From Aristolochia californica (Eukaryota > Streptophyta > Magnoliopsida > Piperales > Aristolochiaceae): a stretch of 64,000 nucleotides of DNA. This document shows, piece after piece, positions 34,250-48,712 of the stretch. The stretch covers positions 21,358,908-21,422,907 of the forward strand of contig JARWKL010000002.1 in the NCBI GenBank assembly GCA_029961685.1, read 5' to 3'. Every line of letters starts with the position of its first letter. Positions within the stretch are counted from its first letter, which is position 1. The notes under the pieces are model-generated. The model made no database searches. It saw only the letters and a list, made by a program, of their open reading frames with translations, and was not told where the DNA came from. The position numbers and the translations under genes are program-made.

Positions 34250-37142
34250 CTTAAAGCATGTTGGGATCAGTTAGAAATCTCTTTCCTACCAAAATTCCAC
34301 CAAGCTATTATTAGAGGGTTGTACGTGTGGAATTTCCCAAATATGGATTTTGGGGTTCATTTTTTGGTGTGTGAAATAATTTTCTATTTATTATATAGTT
34401 TTCAAATTCTTTTTGCACACATGAACTCTAAAATTTTCGTTTTGTTGCGATCTTATATCTTTTTTGTTTACGAGGAAAAATGGGAGAGTGGAAACTCAAG
34501 TTTGGATCTGAAGAAAAATAAAATTATGAACATAAAAAATGGGAATGCACAAATGCTGAGAGAGATAATTCCAAAAAGTATCTGTGATTTTTAAGGATGG
34601 GCAAAAGTGGGTTGTTTGGATCTGGTAAAATATCCAACCACTTGAGAATTTAACTTTCTCTACTCCCCCTAATTTTTGGGCCACTAGGCCACTTGCACCC
34701 TCAACATGCTTGTGGTATGCACACCCCCACCACACTCAAAGCATGTTCGGATCAGTTAGAAGTCTCTTTCCTATAAAATTCCACCAAGCTATTATTAGGG
34801 GGTTGTACGTGTGGAATTTCACATACATGGATTTTGGGGTTCATTTTTTGGTGCGTTAAATAATTTTTTATTTATTATATAGTTTTCAAATTCTTTTTGC
34901 CCACATGAACTCTAAAATTTTCGTTTTGTTGCGATCATATATCTATTTTGTTTACGAGGAAAAATGGGAGAGTGGAAACTCAACTTTGGATCTGAAGAAA
35001 AAAAAAATTGAACATCAAAAATGGGAATACACAAATGCTGAGAGAGATAATTCCAAAAAGTATCTGTGATTTTTAAGGATGGGCAAAAAGTGGGTTGTTT
35101 GGCTCTGGTAAATATCCAACCACTTGAGAATTTAACTTTTTCTACTCCCCCTAATTTTTGGGCCACTAGGCCACTTGCATCGTCACCATGCTTGTGGCAT
35201 GCACACCCCCACCACACTTAAAGCATGTTGGGATCAGTTAGAAGTCTCTTTCTTATAAAATTCCACCAAGCTCTTATTAGGGGGTTGTACGTGTGGAATT
35301 ACCCATACATGGATTTTGGCGTTCATTTTTTGTTGCGTGGAATAATTTTCTATTTATTATATGGTTTTCAAATTCCTTTTGCACACATGAACTCTAAAAT
35401 TTTCGTTTAGTTGCGATCTTATATCTTTTTTGTTTACGAGGAAAAATGGGAGACGGGAAACTCAAGTTTGGATCTGAAGAAAAAAAAAATTTGAACATCA
35501 AAAATGGGAATGCACAAATGCTGAGAGAGATAATTCCAAAAAGTATCTGTGATTTTTAAGGATGGGCAAAAAGTGGGTTGTTTGGATCTGGTAAAATATC
35601 CAACCACTTGAGAATTTAACTTTTTCTACTCCCCCTAATTTTTGGGCCACTAGGCCACTTGCATCCTCAACATGCTAGTGGTATGCACACCCCCACCACA
35701 CTTAAAGCATGTTGGGATCAGTTAGAAGTCTCTTTCCTATAAAATTCCGCCAAGCTATTATTAGGGGGTTGTATGTGTGGAATTTTCTCAAACATGGATT
35801 TTGGGGTTCATTTTTTGGTGCGTGAAATAATTTTTTATTTATTAAATAGTTTTCAAATTCCTTTTGCACACATGAACTCTAAAATTTTCGTTTTGTTGCG
35901 ATCTTATTTCTTTTTTGTTTACGAGGAAAAATGGGAGAGTGGAAACTCATGTTTGGGTCTGAAGAAAAAAAAAAAATTTGAACATCCAAAATGTGAATGC
36001 ACAAATGCTGAGAGAGATAATTCCAAAAAGTATCTGTGCAAAAAGTGGGTTGTTTGGCTCAGGTAAATATCCAACCACTTGAGAATTTAACTTTTTCTAG
36101 TCCCCCTAATTTTTGGGCCACTAGGCCACTTGCATCCTCAACATGCTTGTGGCATGCACACCCCCACCACACTTAAAGCATGTTGGGATCAGTTAGAAGT
36201 CTTTTTCCTATAAAATTCCACCAAGATATTATTAGGGGGTTGTACAAGTGGAATTTCCCAAACATGGATTTTGGGGTTCATTTTTTGGTGCGTGAAATAA
36301 TTTTCTATTTATTATATAGTTTTCAAATTCTTTTTGCACACATGAACTCTAAAATTTTCGTTTTGTTGCGATCTTGTATCTTTTTTGTTTACGAGGAAAA
36401 ATGGGAGACAGGAAACTCAAGTTTGGATCTGAAGAAAAAAAAAAAATTGAACATCCAAAATGGGAATGCACAAATGCTGAGAGAGATAATTCCAAAAAGT
36501 ATCTGTGATTTTTAAGGATGGGGAAAAAGTGGGTTGTTTGGCTCTGGTAAATATCCAACCACTTGAGAATTTAACTTTTTCTACTCCCCCTAATTTTTGG
36601 GCCACTAGGCCACTTGCATCCTCAACATGCTTGTGGCATGCACACCCCCACCACACTTAAAGGATGTTGGGATCAGTTAGAAGTCTTTTTCCTATAAAAT
36701 TCCACCAAGCTATTATTAGGGGGTTGTACGTATGGAATTTCCCATACATGGATTTTGGGGTTCATTTTTTTGTGCTGGAAATAATTTTCTATTTATTATA
36801 TAGTTTTCAAATTCCTTTTGCACACATGAACTCTAAAATTTTCGTTTTGTTGAGATCTTATATCTTTTTTGTTTACGAGGAAAAATGGGAGAGAGAAAAT
36901 TCAAGTTTGGATCTGAAGAAAAAAAAAATTTGAACATCCAAAATGGGAATGCTCAAATGCTGAGAGAGATAATTCCAAAAAGTATCTATGATTTTTAAGG
37001 ACGGGCAAAAAGTGGGTTGTTTGGCTCTGGTAAATAAATATCCAACCACTTGAGAATTTAACTTTTTCTACTCCCCCTAATTTTTGGGCCACTAGGCCTC
37101 TTGCATCCTCAACATGCTTGTAGCATGCACACCCCCAACACA
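34250..37142 (+). repeat. HOR unit 9 (canonical hexamer)
   Basis: Monomers A 34250, B 34735, C 35217, D 35701, E 36172, F 36656; 2893 bp. C has AAGCTCTTATTAGG, shared with C at 46788 and 55948. Private changes: TTGCCCACATG in B near 34900 and GATCTTGTATC in E near 36371. E is the GGGG subtype but has AAGTTTGG. Confidence 0.94.
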
Positions 37143-40034
37143 CTTAAAGCATGTTGGGATCAGTTAGAAATCTCTTTCCTACCAAAATTCCACCAAGCTA
37201 TTATTAGAGGGTTGTACGTGTGGAATTTCCCAAATATGGATTTTGGGGTTCATTTTTTGGTGTGTGAAATAATTTTCTATTTATTATATAGTTTTCAAAT
37301 TCTTTTTGCACACATGAACTCTAAAATTTTCGTTTTGTTGCGATCTTATATCTTTTTTGTTTACGAGGAAAAATGGGAGAGTGGAAACTCAAGTTTGGAT
37401 CTGAAGAAAAATAAAATTATGAACATAAAAAATGGGAATGCACAAATGCTGAGAGAGATAATTCCAAAAAGTATCTGTGATTTTTAAGGATGGGCAAAAG
37501 TGGGTTGTTTGGATCTGGTAAAATATCCAACCACTTGAGAATTTAACTTTCTCTACTCCCCCTAATTTTTGGGCCACTAGGCCACTTGCACCCTCAACAT
37601 GCTTGTGGTATGCACACCCCCACCACACTCAAAGCATGTTCGGATCAGTTAGAAGTCTCTTTCCTATAAAATTCCACCAAGCTATTATTAGGGGGTTGTA
37701 CGTGTGGAATTTCACATACATGGATTTTGGGGTTCATTTTTTGGTGCGTTAAATAATTTTTTATTTATTATATAGTTTTCAAATTCTTTTTGCACACATG
37801 AACTCTAAAATTTTCGTTTTGTTGCGATCATATATCTATTTTGTTTACGAGGAAAAATGGGAGAGTGGAAACTCAACTTTGGATCTGAAGAAAAAAAAAA
37901 TTGAACATCAAAAATGGGAATACACAAATGCTGAGAGAGATAATTCCAAAAAGCATCTGTGATTTTTAAGGATGGGCAAAAAGTGGGTTGTTTGGCTCTG
38001 GTAAATATCCAACCACTTGAGAATTTAACTTTTTCTACTCCCCCTAATTTTTGGGCCACCAGGCCACTTGCATCGTCACCATGCTTGTGGCATGCACACC
38101 CCCACCACACTTAAAGCATGTTGGGATCAGTTAGAAGTCTCTTTCTTATAAAATTCCACCAAGCTATTATTAGGGGGTTGTACGTGTGGAATTACCCATA
38201 CATGGATTTTGGCGTTCATTTTTTGTTGCGTGGAATAATTTTCTATTTATTATATGGTTTTCAAATTCCTTTTGCACACATCAACTCTAAAATTTTCGTT
38301 TAGTTGCGATCTTATATCTTTTTTGTTTACGAGGAAAAATGGGAGACGGGAAACTCAAGTTTGGATCTGAAGAAAAAAAAAATTTGAACATCAAAAATGG
38401 GAATGCACAAATGCTGAGAGAGATAATTCCAAAAAGTATCTGTGATTTTTAAGGATGGGCAAAAAGTGGGTTGTTTGGATCTGGTAAAATATCCAACCAC
38501 TTGAGAATTTAACTTTTTCTACTCCCCCTAATTTTTGGGCCACTAGGCCACTTGCATCCTCAACATGCTAGTGGTATGCACACCCCCACCACACTTAAAG
38601 CATGTTGGGATCAGTTAGAAGTCTCTTTCCTATAAAATTCCGCCAAGCTATTATTAGGGGGTTGTATGTGTGGAATTTTCTCAAACATGGATTTTGGGGT
38701 TCATTTTTTGGTGCGTGAAATAATTTTTTATTTATTAAATAGTTTTCAAATTCCTTTTGCACACATGAACTCTAAAATTTTCGTTTTGTTGCGATCTTAT
38801 TTCTTTTTTGTTTACGAGGAAAAATGGGAGAGTGGAAACTCATGTTTGGGTCTGAAGAAAAAAAAAAAATTTGAACATCCAAAATGGGAATGCACAAATG
38901 CTGAGAGAGATAATTCCAAAAAGTATCTGTGCAAAAAGTGGGTTGTTTGGCTCAGGTAAATATCCAACCACTTGAGAATTTAACTTTTTCTAGTCCCCCT
39001 AATTTTTGGGCCACTAGGCCACTTGCATCCTCAACATGCTTGTGGCATGCACACCCCCACCACACTTAAAGCATGTTGGGATCAGTTAGAAGTCTCTTTC
39101 CTATAAAATTCCACCAAGATATTATTAGGGGGTTGTACAAGTGGAATTTCCCAAACATGGATTTTGGGGTTCATTTTTTGGTGCGTGAAATAATTTTCTA
39201 TTTATTATATAGTTTTCAAATTCTTTTTGCACACATGAACTCTAAAATTTTCGTTTTGTTGCGATCTTATATCTTTTTTGTTTACGAGGAAAAATGGGAG
39301 ACAGGAAACTCAAGTTTGGATCTGAAGAAAAAAAAAAATTGAACATCCAAAATGGGAATGCACAAATGCTGAGAGAGATAATTCCAAAAAGTATCTGTGA
39401 TTTTTAAGGATGGGCAAAAAGTGGGTTGTTTGGCTCTGGTAAATATCCAACCACTTGAGAATTTAACTTTTTCTACTCCCCCTAATTTTTGGGCCACTAG
39501 GCCACTTGCATCCTCAACATGGTTGTGGCATGCACACCCCCACCACACTTAAAGGATGTTGGGATCAGTTAGAAGTCTTTTTCCTATAAAATTCCACCAA
39601 GCTATTATTAGGGGGTTGTACGTATGGAATTTCCCATACATGGATTTTGGGGTTCATTTTTTTGTGCTGGAAATAATTTTCTATTTATTATATAGTTTTC
39701 AAATTCCTTTTGCACACATGAACTCTAAAATTTTCATTTTGTTGAGATCTTATATCTTTTTTGTTTACGAGGAAAAATGGGAGAGAGAAAATTCAAGTTT
39801 GGATCTGAAGAAAAAAAAAATTTGAACATCCAAAATGGGAATGCTCAAATGCTGAGAGAGATAATTCCAAAAAGTATCTATGATTTTTGAGGACGGGCAA
39901 AATGTGGGTTGTTCGGCTCTGGTAAATAAATATCCAACCACTTGAGAATTTAACTTTTTCTACTCCCCCTAATTTTTGGGCCACTGGGCCTCTTGCATCC
40001 TCAACATGCTTGTAGCATGCACACCCCCAACACA
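37143..40034 (+). repeat. HOR unit 10 (canonical hexamer)
   Basis: Monomers A 37143, B 37628, C 38110, D 38594, E 39065, F 39548; 2892 bp. B carries AAGCATCTG and GCCACCAGG, shared with B at 49198 and 52090. C has a private CACATCAAC near 38280. F has TTTTCATTTTG, GTTGTTCGGC and CACTGGGCC, shared with F at 45334. Confidence 0.94.
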
Positions 40035-42927
40035 CTTAAAGCATGTTGGGATCAGTTAGAAATCTCTTTCCTACCAAAATTCCACCAAGCTATTATTAGA
40101 GGGTTGTACGTGTGGAATTTCCCAAATATGGATTTTGGGGTTCATTTTTTGGTGTGTGAAATAATTTTCTATTTATTATATAGTTTTCAAATTCTTTTTG
40201 CACACATGAACTCTAAAATTTTCGTTTTGTTGCGATCTTATATCTTTTTTGTTTACGAGGAAAAATGGGAGAGTGGAAACTCAAGTTTGGATCTGAAGAA
40301 AAATAAAATTATGAACATAAAAAATGGGAATGCACAAATGCTGAGAGAGATAATTCCAAAAAGTATCTGTGATTTTTAAGGATGGGCAAAAGTGGGTTGT
40401 TTGGATCTGGTAAAATATCCAACCACTTGAGAATTTAACTTTCTCTACTCCCCCTAATTTTTGGGCCACTAGGCCACTTGCACCCTCAACATGCTTGTGG
40501 TATGCACACCCCCACCACACTCAAAGCATGTTCAGATCAGTTAGAAGTCTCTTTCCTATAAAATTCCACCAAGCTATTATTAGGGGGTTGTACGTGTGGA
40601 ATTTCACATACATGGATTTTGGGGTTCATTTTTTGGTGCGTTAAATAATTTTTTATTTATTATATAGTTTTCAAATTCTTTTTGCACACATGAACTCTAA
40701 AATTTTCGTTTCGTTGCGATCATATATCTATTTTGTTTACGAGGAAAAATGGGAGAGTGGAAACTCAACTTTGGATCTGAAGAAAAAAAAAATTGAACAT
40801 CAAAAATGGGAATACACAAATGCTGAGAGAGATAATTCCAAAAAGTATCTGTGATTTTTAAGGATGGGCAAAAAGTGGGTTGTTTGGCTCTGGTAAATAT
40901 CCAACCACTTGAGAATTTAACTTTTTCTACTCCCCCTAATTTTTGGGCCACTAGGCCACTTGCATCGTCACCATGCTTGTGGCATGCACACCCCCACCAC
41001 ACTTAAAGCATGTTGGGATCAGTTAGATGTCTCTTTCTTATAAAATTCCACCAAGCTATTATTAGGGGGTTGTACGTGTGGAATTACCCATACATGGATT
41101 TTGGCGTTCATTTTTTGTTGCGTGGAATAATTTTCTATTTATTATATGGTTTTCAAATTCCTTTTGCACACATGAACTCTAAAATTTTCGTTTAGTTGCG
41201 ATCTTATATCTTTTTTGTTTACGAGGAAAAATGGGAGACGGGAAACTCAAGTTTGGATCTGAAGAAAAAAAAAATTTGAACATCAAAAATGGGAATGCAC
41301 AAATGCTGAGAGAGATAATTCCAAAAAGTATCTGTGATTTTTAAGGATGGGCAAAAAGTGGGTTGTTTGGATCTGGTAAAATATCCAACCACTTGAGAAT
41401 TTAACTTTTTCTACTCCCCCTAATTTTTGGGCCACTAGGCCACTTGCATCCTCAACATGCTAGTGGTATGCACACCCCCACCACACTTAAAGCATGTTGG
41501 GATCAGTTAGAAGTCTCTTTCCTATAAAATTCCACCAAGCTATTATTAGGGGGTTGTATGTGTGGAATTTTCTCAAACATGGATTTTGGGGTTCATTTTT
41601 TGGTGCGTGAAATAATTTTTTATTTATTAAATAGTTTTCAAATTCCTTTTGCACACATGAACTCTAAAATTTTCGTTTTGTTGCGATCTTATTTCTTTTT
41701 TGTTTACGAGGAAAAATGGGAGAGTGGAAACTCATGTTTGGATCTGAAGAAAAAAAAAAAATTTGAACATCCAAAATGGGAATGCACAAATGCTGAGAGA
41801 GATAATTCCAAAAAGTATCTGTGCAAAAAGTGGGTTGTTTGGCTCAGGTAAATATCCAACCACTTGAGAATTTAACTTTTTCTAGTCCCCCTAATTTTTG
41901 GGCCACTAGGCCACTTGCATCCTCAACATGCTTGTGACATGCACACCCCCACCACACTTAAAGCATGTTGGGATCAGTTAGAAGTCTCTTTCCTATAAAA
42001 TTCCATCAAGATATTATTAGGGGGTTGTACAAGTGGAATTTCCAAAACATGGATTTTGGGGTTCATTTTTTGGTGCGTGAAATAATTTTCTATTTATTAT
42101 ATAGTTTTCAAATTCTTTTTGCACACATGAACTCTAAAATTTTCGTTTTGTTGCGATCTTATATGTTTTTTGTTTACGAGGAAAAATGGAAGACAGGAAA
42201 CTCAAGTTTGGATCTGAAGAAAAAAAAAAAATTGAACATCCAAAATCGGAATGCACAAATGCTGAGAGAGATAATTCCAAAAAGTATCTGTGATTTTTAA
42301 GGATGGGCAAAAAGTGGGTTGTTTGGCTCTGGTAAATATCCAACCACTTGAGAATTTAACTTTTTCTACTCCCCCTAATTTTTGGGCCACTAGGCCACTT
42401 GCATCCTCAACATGGTTGTGGCATGCACACCCCCACCACACTTAAAGGATGTTGGGATCAGTTAGAAGTCTTTTTCCTATAAAATTCCACCAAGCTATTA
42501 TTAGGGGGTTGTACGTATGGAATTTCCCATACATGGATTTTGGGGTTCATTTTTTTGTGCTGGAAATAATTTTCTATTTATTATATAGTTTTCAAATTCC
42601 TTTTGCACACATGAACTCTAAAATTTTCGTTTTGTTGAGATCTTATATCTTTTTTGTTTACGAGGAAAAATGGGAGAGAGAAAATTCAAGTTTGGATCTG
42701 AAGAAAAAAAAAATTTGAACATCCAAAATGGGAATGCTCAAATGCTGAGAGAGATAATTCCAAAAAGTATCTATGATTTTTAAGGACGGGCAAAAAGTGG
42801 GTTGTTTGGCTCTGGTAAATAAATATCCAACCACTTGAGAATTTAACTTTTTCTACTCCCCCTAATTTTTGGGCCATTAGGCCTCTTGCATCCTCAACAT
42901 GCTTGTAGCATGCACACCCCCAACACA
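40035..42927 (+). repeat. HOR unit 11 (canonical hexamer)
   Basis: Monomers A 40035, B 40520, C 41002, D 41486, E 41957, F 42441; 2893 bp. B has CGTTTCGTTGCG; C has TTAGATGTCTC; D has CCACC for CCGCC; E has TATATGTTTTTTG and ATGGAAGACAGG. All of these recur 19285 bp downstream. Confidence 0.94.
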
Positions 42928-45820
42928 CTTAAAGCATGTTGGGATCAGTTAGAAATCTCTTTCCTACCAAAATTCCACCAAGCTATTATTAGAGGGTTGT
43001 ACGTGTGGAATTTCCCAAATATGGATTTTGGGGTTCATTTTTTGGTGTGTGAAATAATTTTCTATTTATTATATAGTTTTCAAATTCTTTTTGCACACAT
43101 GAACTCTAAAATTTTCGTTTTGTTGCGATCTTATATCTTTTTTGTTTACGAGGAAAAATGGGAGAGTGGAAACTCAAGTTTGGATCTGAAGAAAAATAAA
43201 ATTATGAACATAAAAAATGGGAATGCACAAATGCTGAGAGAGATAATTCCAAAAAGTATCTGTGATTTTTAAGGATGGGCAAAAGTGGGTTGTTTGGATC
43301 TGGCAAAATATCCAACCACTTGAGAATTTAACTTTCTCTACTCCCCCTAATTTTTGGGCCACTAGGCCACTTGCACCCTCAACATGCTTGTGGTATGCAC
43401 ACCCCCACCACACTCAAAGCATGTTCGGATCAGTTAGAAGTCTCTTTCCTATAAAATTCCACCAAGCTATTATTAGGGGGTTGTACGTGTGGAATTTCAC
43501 ATACATGGATTTTGGGGTTCATTTTTTGGTGCGTTAAATAATTTTTTATTTATTATATAGTTTTCAAATTCTTTTTGCACACATGAACTCTAAAATTTTC
43601 GTTTTGTTGCGATCATATATCTATTTTGTTTACGAGGAAAAATGGGAGAGTGGAAACTCAACTTTGGATCTGAAGAAAAAAAAAAATTGAACATCAAAAA
43701 TGGGAATACACAAATGCTGAGAGAGATAATTCCAAAAAGTATCTGTGATTTTTAAGGATGGGCAAAAAGTGGGTTGTTTGGCTCTGGTAAATATCCAACC
43801 ACTTGAGAATTTAACTTTTTCTACTCCCCCTAATTTTTGGGCCATTAGGCCACTTGCATCGTCACCATGCTTGTGGCATGCACACCCCCACCACACTTAA
43901 AGCATGTTGGGATCAGTTAGATGTCTCTTTCTTATAAAATTCCACCAAGATATTATTAGGGGGTTGTACGTGTGGAATTACCCATACATGGATTTTGGCG
44001 TTCATTTTTTGTTGCGTGGAATAATTTTCTATTTATTATATGGTTTTCAAATTCCTTTTGCACACATGAACTCTAAAATTTTCGTTTAGTTGCGATCTTA
44101 TATCTTTTTTGTTTACGAGGAAAAATGGGAGACGGGAAACTCAAGTTTGGATCTGAAGAAAAAAAAAATTTGAACATCAAAAGTGGGAATGCACAAATGC
44201 TGAGAGAGATAATTCCAAAAAGTATCTGTGATTTTTAAGGATGGGCAAAAAGTGGGTTGTTTGGATCTGGTAAAATATCCAACCACTTGAGAATTTAACT
44301 TTTTCTACTCCCCCTAATTTTTGGGCCACTAGGCCACTTGCATCCTCAACATGCTAGTGGTATGCACACCCCCACCACACTTAAAGCATGTTGGGATCAG
44401 TTAGAAGTCTCTTTCCTATAAAATTCCGCCAAGCTATTATTAGGGGGTTGTATGTGTGGAATTTTCTCAAACATGGATTTTGGGGTTCATTTTTTGGTGC
44501 GTGAAATAATTTTTTATTTATTAAATAGTTTTCAAATTCCTTTTGCACACATGAACTCTAAAATTTTCGTTTTGTTGCGATCTTATTTCTTTTTTGTTTA
44601 CGAGGAAAAATGGGAGAGTGGAAACTCATGTTTGGGTCTGAAGAAAAAAAAAAAATTTGAACATCCAAAATGGGAATGCACAAATGCTGAGAGAGATAAT
44701 TCCAAAAAGTATCTGTGAAAAAAGTGGGTTGTTTGGCTCAGGTAAATATCCAACCACTTGAGAATTTAACTTTTTCTAGTCCCCCTAATTTTTGGGCCAC
44801 TAGGCCACTTGCATCCTCAACATGCTTGTGGCATGCACACCCCCACCACACTTAAAGCATGTTGGGATCAGTTAGAAGTCTCTTTCCTATAAAATTCCAC
44901 CAAGATATTATTAGGGGGTTGTACAAGTGGAATTTCCCAAACATGGATTTTGGGGTTCATTTTTTGGTGCGTGAAATAATTTTCTATTTATTATATAGTT
45001 TTCAAATTCTTTTTGCACACATGAACTCTAAAATTTTCGTTTTGTTGCGATCTTATATCTTTTTTGTTTACGAGGAAAAATGGGAGACAGGAAACTCAAG
45101 TTTGGATCTGAAGAAAAAAAAAAATTGAACATCCAAAATGGGAATGCACAAATGCTGAGAGAGATAATTCCAAAAAGTATCTGTGATTTTTAAGGATGGG
45201 CAAAAAGTGGGTTGTTTGGCTCTGGTAAATATCCAACCACTTGAGAATTTAACTTTTTCTACTCCCCCTAATTTTTGGGCCACTAGGCCACTTGCATCCT
45301 CAACATGCTTGTGGCATGCACACCCCCACCACACTTAAAGGATGTTGGGATCAGTTAGAAGTCTTTTTCCTATAAAATTCCACCAAGCTATTATTAGGGG
45401 GTTGTACGTATGGAATTTCCCATACATGGATTTTGGGGTTCATTTTTTTGTGCTGGAAATAATTTTCTATTTATTATATAGTTTTCAAATTCCTTTTGCA
45501 CACATGAACTCTAAAATTTTCATTTTGTTGAGATCTTATATCTTTTTTGTTTACGAGGAAAAATGGGAGAGAGAAAATTCAAGTTTGGATCTGAAGAAAA
45601 AAAAAATTTGAACATCCAAAATGGGAATGCTCAAATGCTGAGAGAGATAATTCCAAAAAGTATCTATGATTTTTGAGGACGGGCAAAAAGTGGGTTGTTC
45701 GGCTCTGGTAAATAAATATCCAACCACTTGAGAATTTAACTTTTTCTACTCCCCCTAATTTTTGGGCCACTGGGCCTCTTGCATCCTCAACATGCTTGTA
45801 GCATGCACACCCCCAACACA
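42928..45820 (+). repeat. HOR unit 12 (canonical hexamer)
   Basis: Monomers A 42928, B 43413, C 43896, D 44380, E 44851, F 45334; 2893 bp. A has CTGGCAAAATATCC near 43301, as in A at 62213 and the D/A at 56432. C has TTAGATGTCTC plus a private AAGATATT. D has CTGTGAAAAAAG near 44713, where other D copies have CTGTGCAAAAAG. Confidence 0.94.
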
Positions 45821-48712
45821 CTTAAAGCATGTTGGGATCAGTTAGAAATCTCTTTCCTACCAAAATTCCACCAAGCTATTATTAGAGGGTTGTACGTGTG
45901 GAATTTCCCAAATATGGATTTTGGGGTTCATTTTTTGGTGTGTGAAATAATTTTCTATTTATTATATAGTTTTCAAATTCTTTTTGCACACATGAACTCT
46001 AAAATTTTCGTTTTGTTGCGATCTTATATCTTTTTTGTTTACGAGGAAAAATGGGAGAGTGGAAACTCAAGTTTGGATCTGAAGAAAAATAAAATTATGA
46101 ACATAAAAAATGGGAATGCACAAATGCTGAGAGAGATAATTCCAAAAAGTATCTGTGATTTTTAAGGATGGGCAAAAGTGGGTTGTTTGGATCTGGTAAA
46201 ATATCCAACCACTTGAGAATTTAACTTTCTCTACTCCCCCTAATTTTTGGGCCACTAGGCCACTTGCACCCTCAACATGCTTGTGGTATGCACACCCCCA
46301 CCACACTCAAAGCATGTTCGGATCAGTTAGAAGTCTCTTTCCTATAAAATTCCACCAAGCTATTATTAGGGGGTTGTACGTGTGGAATTTCACATACATG
46401 GATTTTGGGGTTCATTTTTTGGTGCGTTAAATAATTTTTTATTTATTATATAGTTTTCAAATTCTTTTTGCACACATGAACTCTAAAATTTTCGTTTTGT
46501 TGCGATCATATATCTATTTTGTTTATGAGGAAAAATGGGAGAGTGGAAACTCAACTTTGGATCTGAAGAAAAAAAAAATTGAACATCAAAAATGGGAATA
46601 CACAAATGCTGAGAGAGATAATTCCAAAAAGTATCTGTGATTTTTAAGGATGGGCAAAAAGTGGGTTGTTTGGCTCTGGTAAATATCCAACCACTTGAGA
46701 ATTTAACTTTTTCTACTCCCCCTAATTTTTGGGCCACTAGGCCACTTGCATCGTCACCATGCTTGTGGCATGCACACCCCCACCACACTTAAAGCATGTT
46801 GGGATCAGTTAGAAGTCTCTTTCTTATAAAATTCCACCAAGCTCTTATTAGGGGGTTGTACGTGTGGAATTACCCATACATGGATTTTGGCGTTCATTTT
46901 TTGTTGCGTGGAATAATTTTCTATTTATTATATGGTTTTCAAATTCCTTTTGCACACATGAACTCTAAAATTTTCGTTTAGTTGCGATCTTATATCTTTT
47001 TTGTTTACGAGGAAAAATGGGAGACGGGAAACTCAAGTTTGGATCTGAAGAAAAAAAAAATTTGAACATCAAAAATGGGAATGCACAAATGCTGAGAGAG
47101 ATAATTCCAAAAAGTATCTGTGATTTTTAAGGATGGGCAAAAAGTGGGTTGTTTGGATCTGGTAAAATATCCAACCACTTGAGAATTTAACTTTTTCTAC
47201 TCCCCCTAATTTTTGGGCCACTAGGCCACTTGCATCCTCAACATGCTAGTGGTATGCACACCCCCACCACACTTAAAGCATGTTGGGATCAGTTAGAAGT
47301 CTCTTTCCTATAAAATTCCGCCAAGCTATTATTAGGGGGTTGTATGTGTGGAATTTTCTCAAACATGGATTTTGGGGTTCATTTTTTGGTGCGTGAAATA
47401 ATTTTTTATTTATTAAATAGTTTTCAAATTCCTTTTGCACACATGAACTCTAAAATTTTCGTTTTCTTGCGATCTTATTTCTTTTTTGTTTACGAGGAAA
47501 AATGGGAGAGTGGAAACTCATGTTTGGGTCTGAAGAAAAAAAAAAAATTTGAACATCCAAAATGGGAATGCACAAATGCTGAGAGAGATAATTCCAAAAA
47601 GTATCTGTGCAAAAAGTGGGTTGTTTGGCTCAGGTAAATATCCAACCACTTGAGAATTTAACTTTTTCTAGTCCCCCTAATTTTTGGGCCACTAGGCCAC
47701 TTGCATCCTCAACATGCTTGTGGCATGCACACCCCCACCACACTTAAAGCATGTTGGGATCAGTTAGAAGTCTTTTTCCTATAAAATTCCACCAAGATAT
47801 TATTAGGGGGTTGTACAAGTGGAATTTCCCAAACATGGATTTTGGGGTTCATTTTTTGGTGCGTGAAATAATTTTCTATTTATTATATAGTTTTCAAATT
47901 CTTTTTGCACACATGAACTCTAAAATTTTCGTTTTGTTGCGATCTTATATCTTTTTTGTTTACGAGGAAAAATGGGAGACAGGAAACTCAAGTTCGGATC
48001 TGAAGAAAAAAAAAAATTGAACATCCAAAATGGGAATGCACAAATGCTGAGAGAGATAATTCCAAAAAGTATCTGTGATTTTTAAGGATGGGGAAAAAGT
48101 GGGTTGTTTGGCTCTGGTAAATATCCAACCACTTGAGAATTTAACTTTTTCTACTCCCCCTAATTTTTGGGCCACTAGGCCACTTGCATCCTCAACATGC
48201 TTGTGGCATGCACACCCCCACCACACTTAAAGGATGTTGGGATCAGTTAGAAGTCTTTTTCCTATAAAATTCCACCAAGCTATTATTAGGGGGTTGTACG
48301 TATGGAATTTCCCATACATGGATTTTGGGGTTCATTTTTTTGTGCTGGAAATAATTTTCTATTTATTATATAGTTTTCAAATTCCTTTTGCACACATGAA
48401 CTCTAAAATTTTCGTTTTGTTGAGATCTTATATCTTTTTTGTTTACGAGGAAAAATGGGAGAGAGAAAATTCAAGTTTGGATCTGAAGAAAAAAAAAATT
48501 TGAACATCCAAAATGGGAATGCTCAAATGCTGAGAGAGATAATTCCAAAAAGTATCTATGATTTTTAAGGACGGGCAAAAAGTGGGTTGTTTGGCTCTGG
48601 TAAATAAATATCCAACCACTTGAGAATTTAACTTTTTCTACTCCCCCTAATTTTTGGGCCACTAGGCCTCTTGCATCCTCAACATGCTTGTAGCATGCAC
48701 ACCCCCAACACA
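45821..48712 (+). repeat. HOR unit 13 (canonical hexamer)
   Basis: Monomers A 45821, B 46306, C 46788, D 47272, E 47743, F 48226; 2892 bp. B has a private TTTATGAGG near 46522. D has CGTTTTCTTGCG, shared only with D at 50164. E is the GGGG plus TTCGG subtype. Confidence 0.94.
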
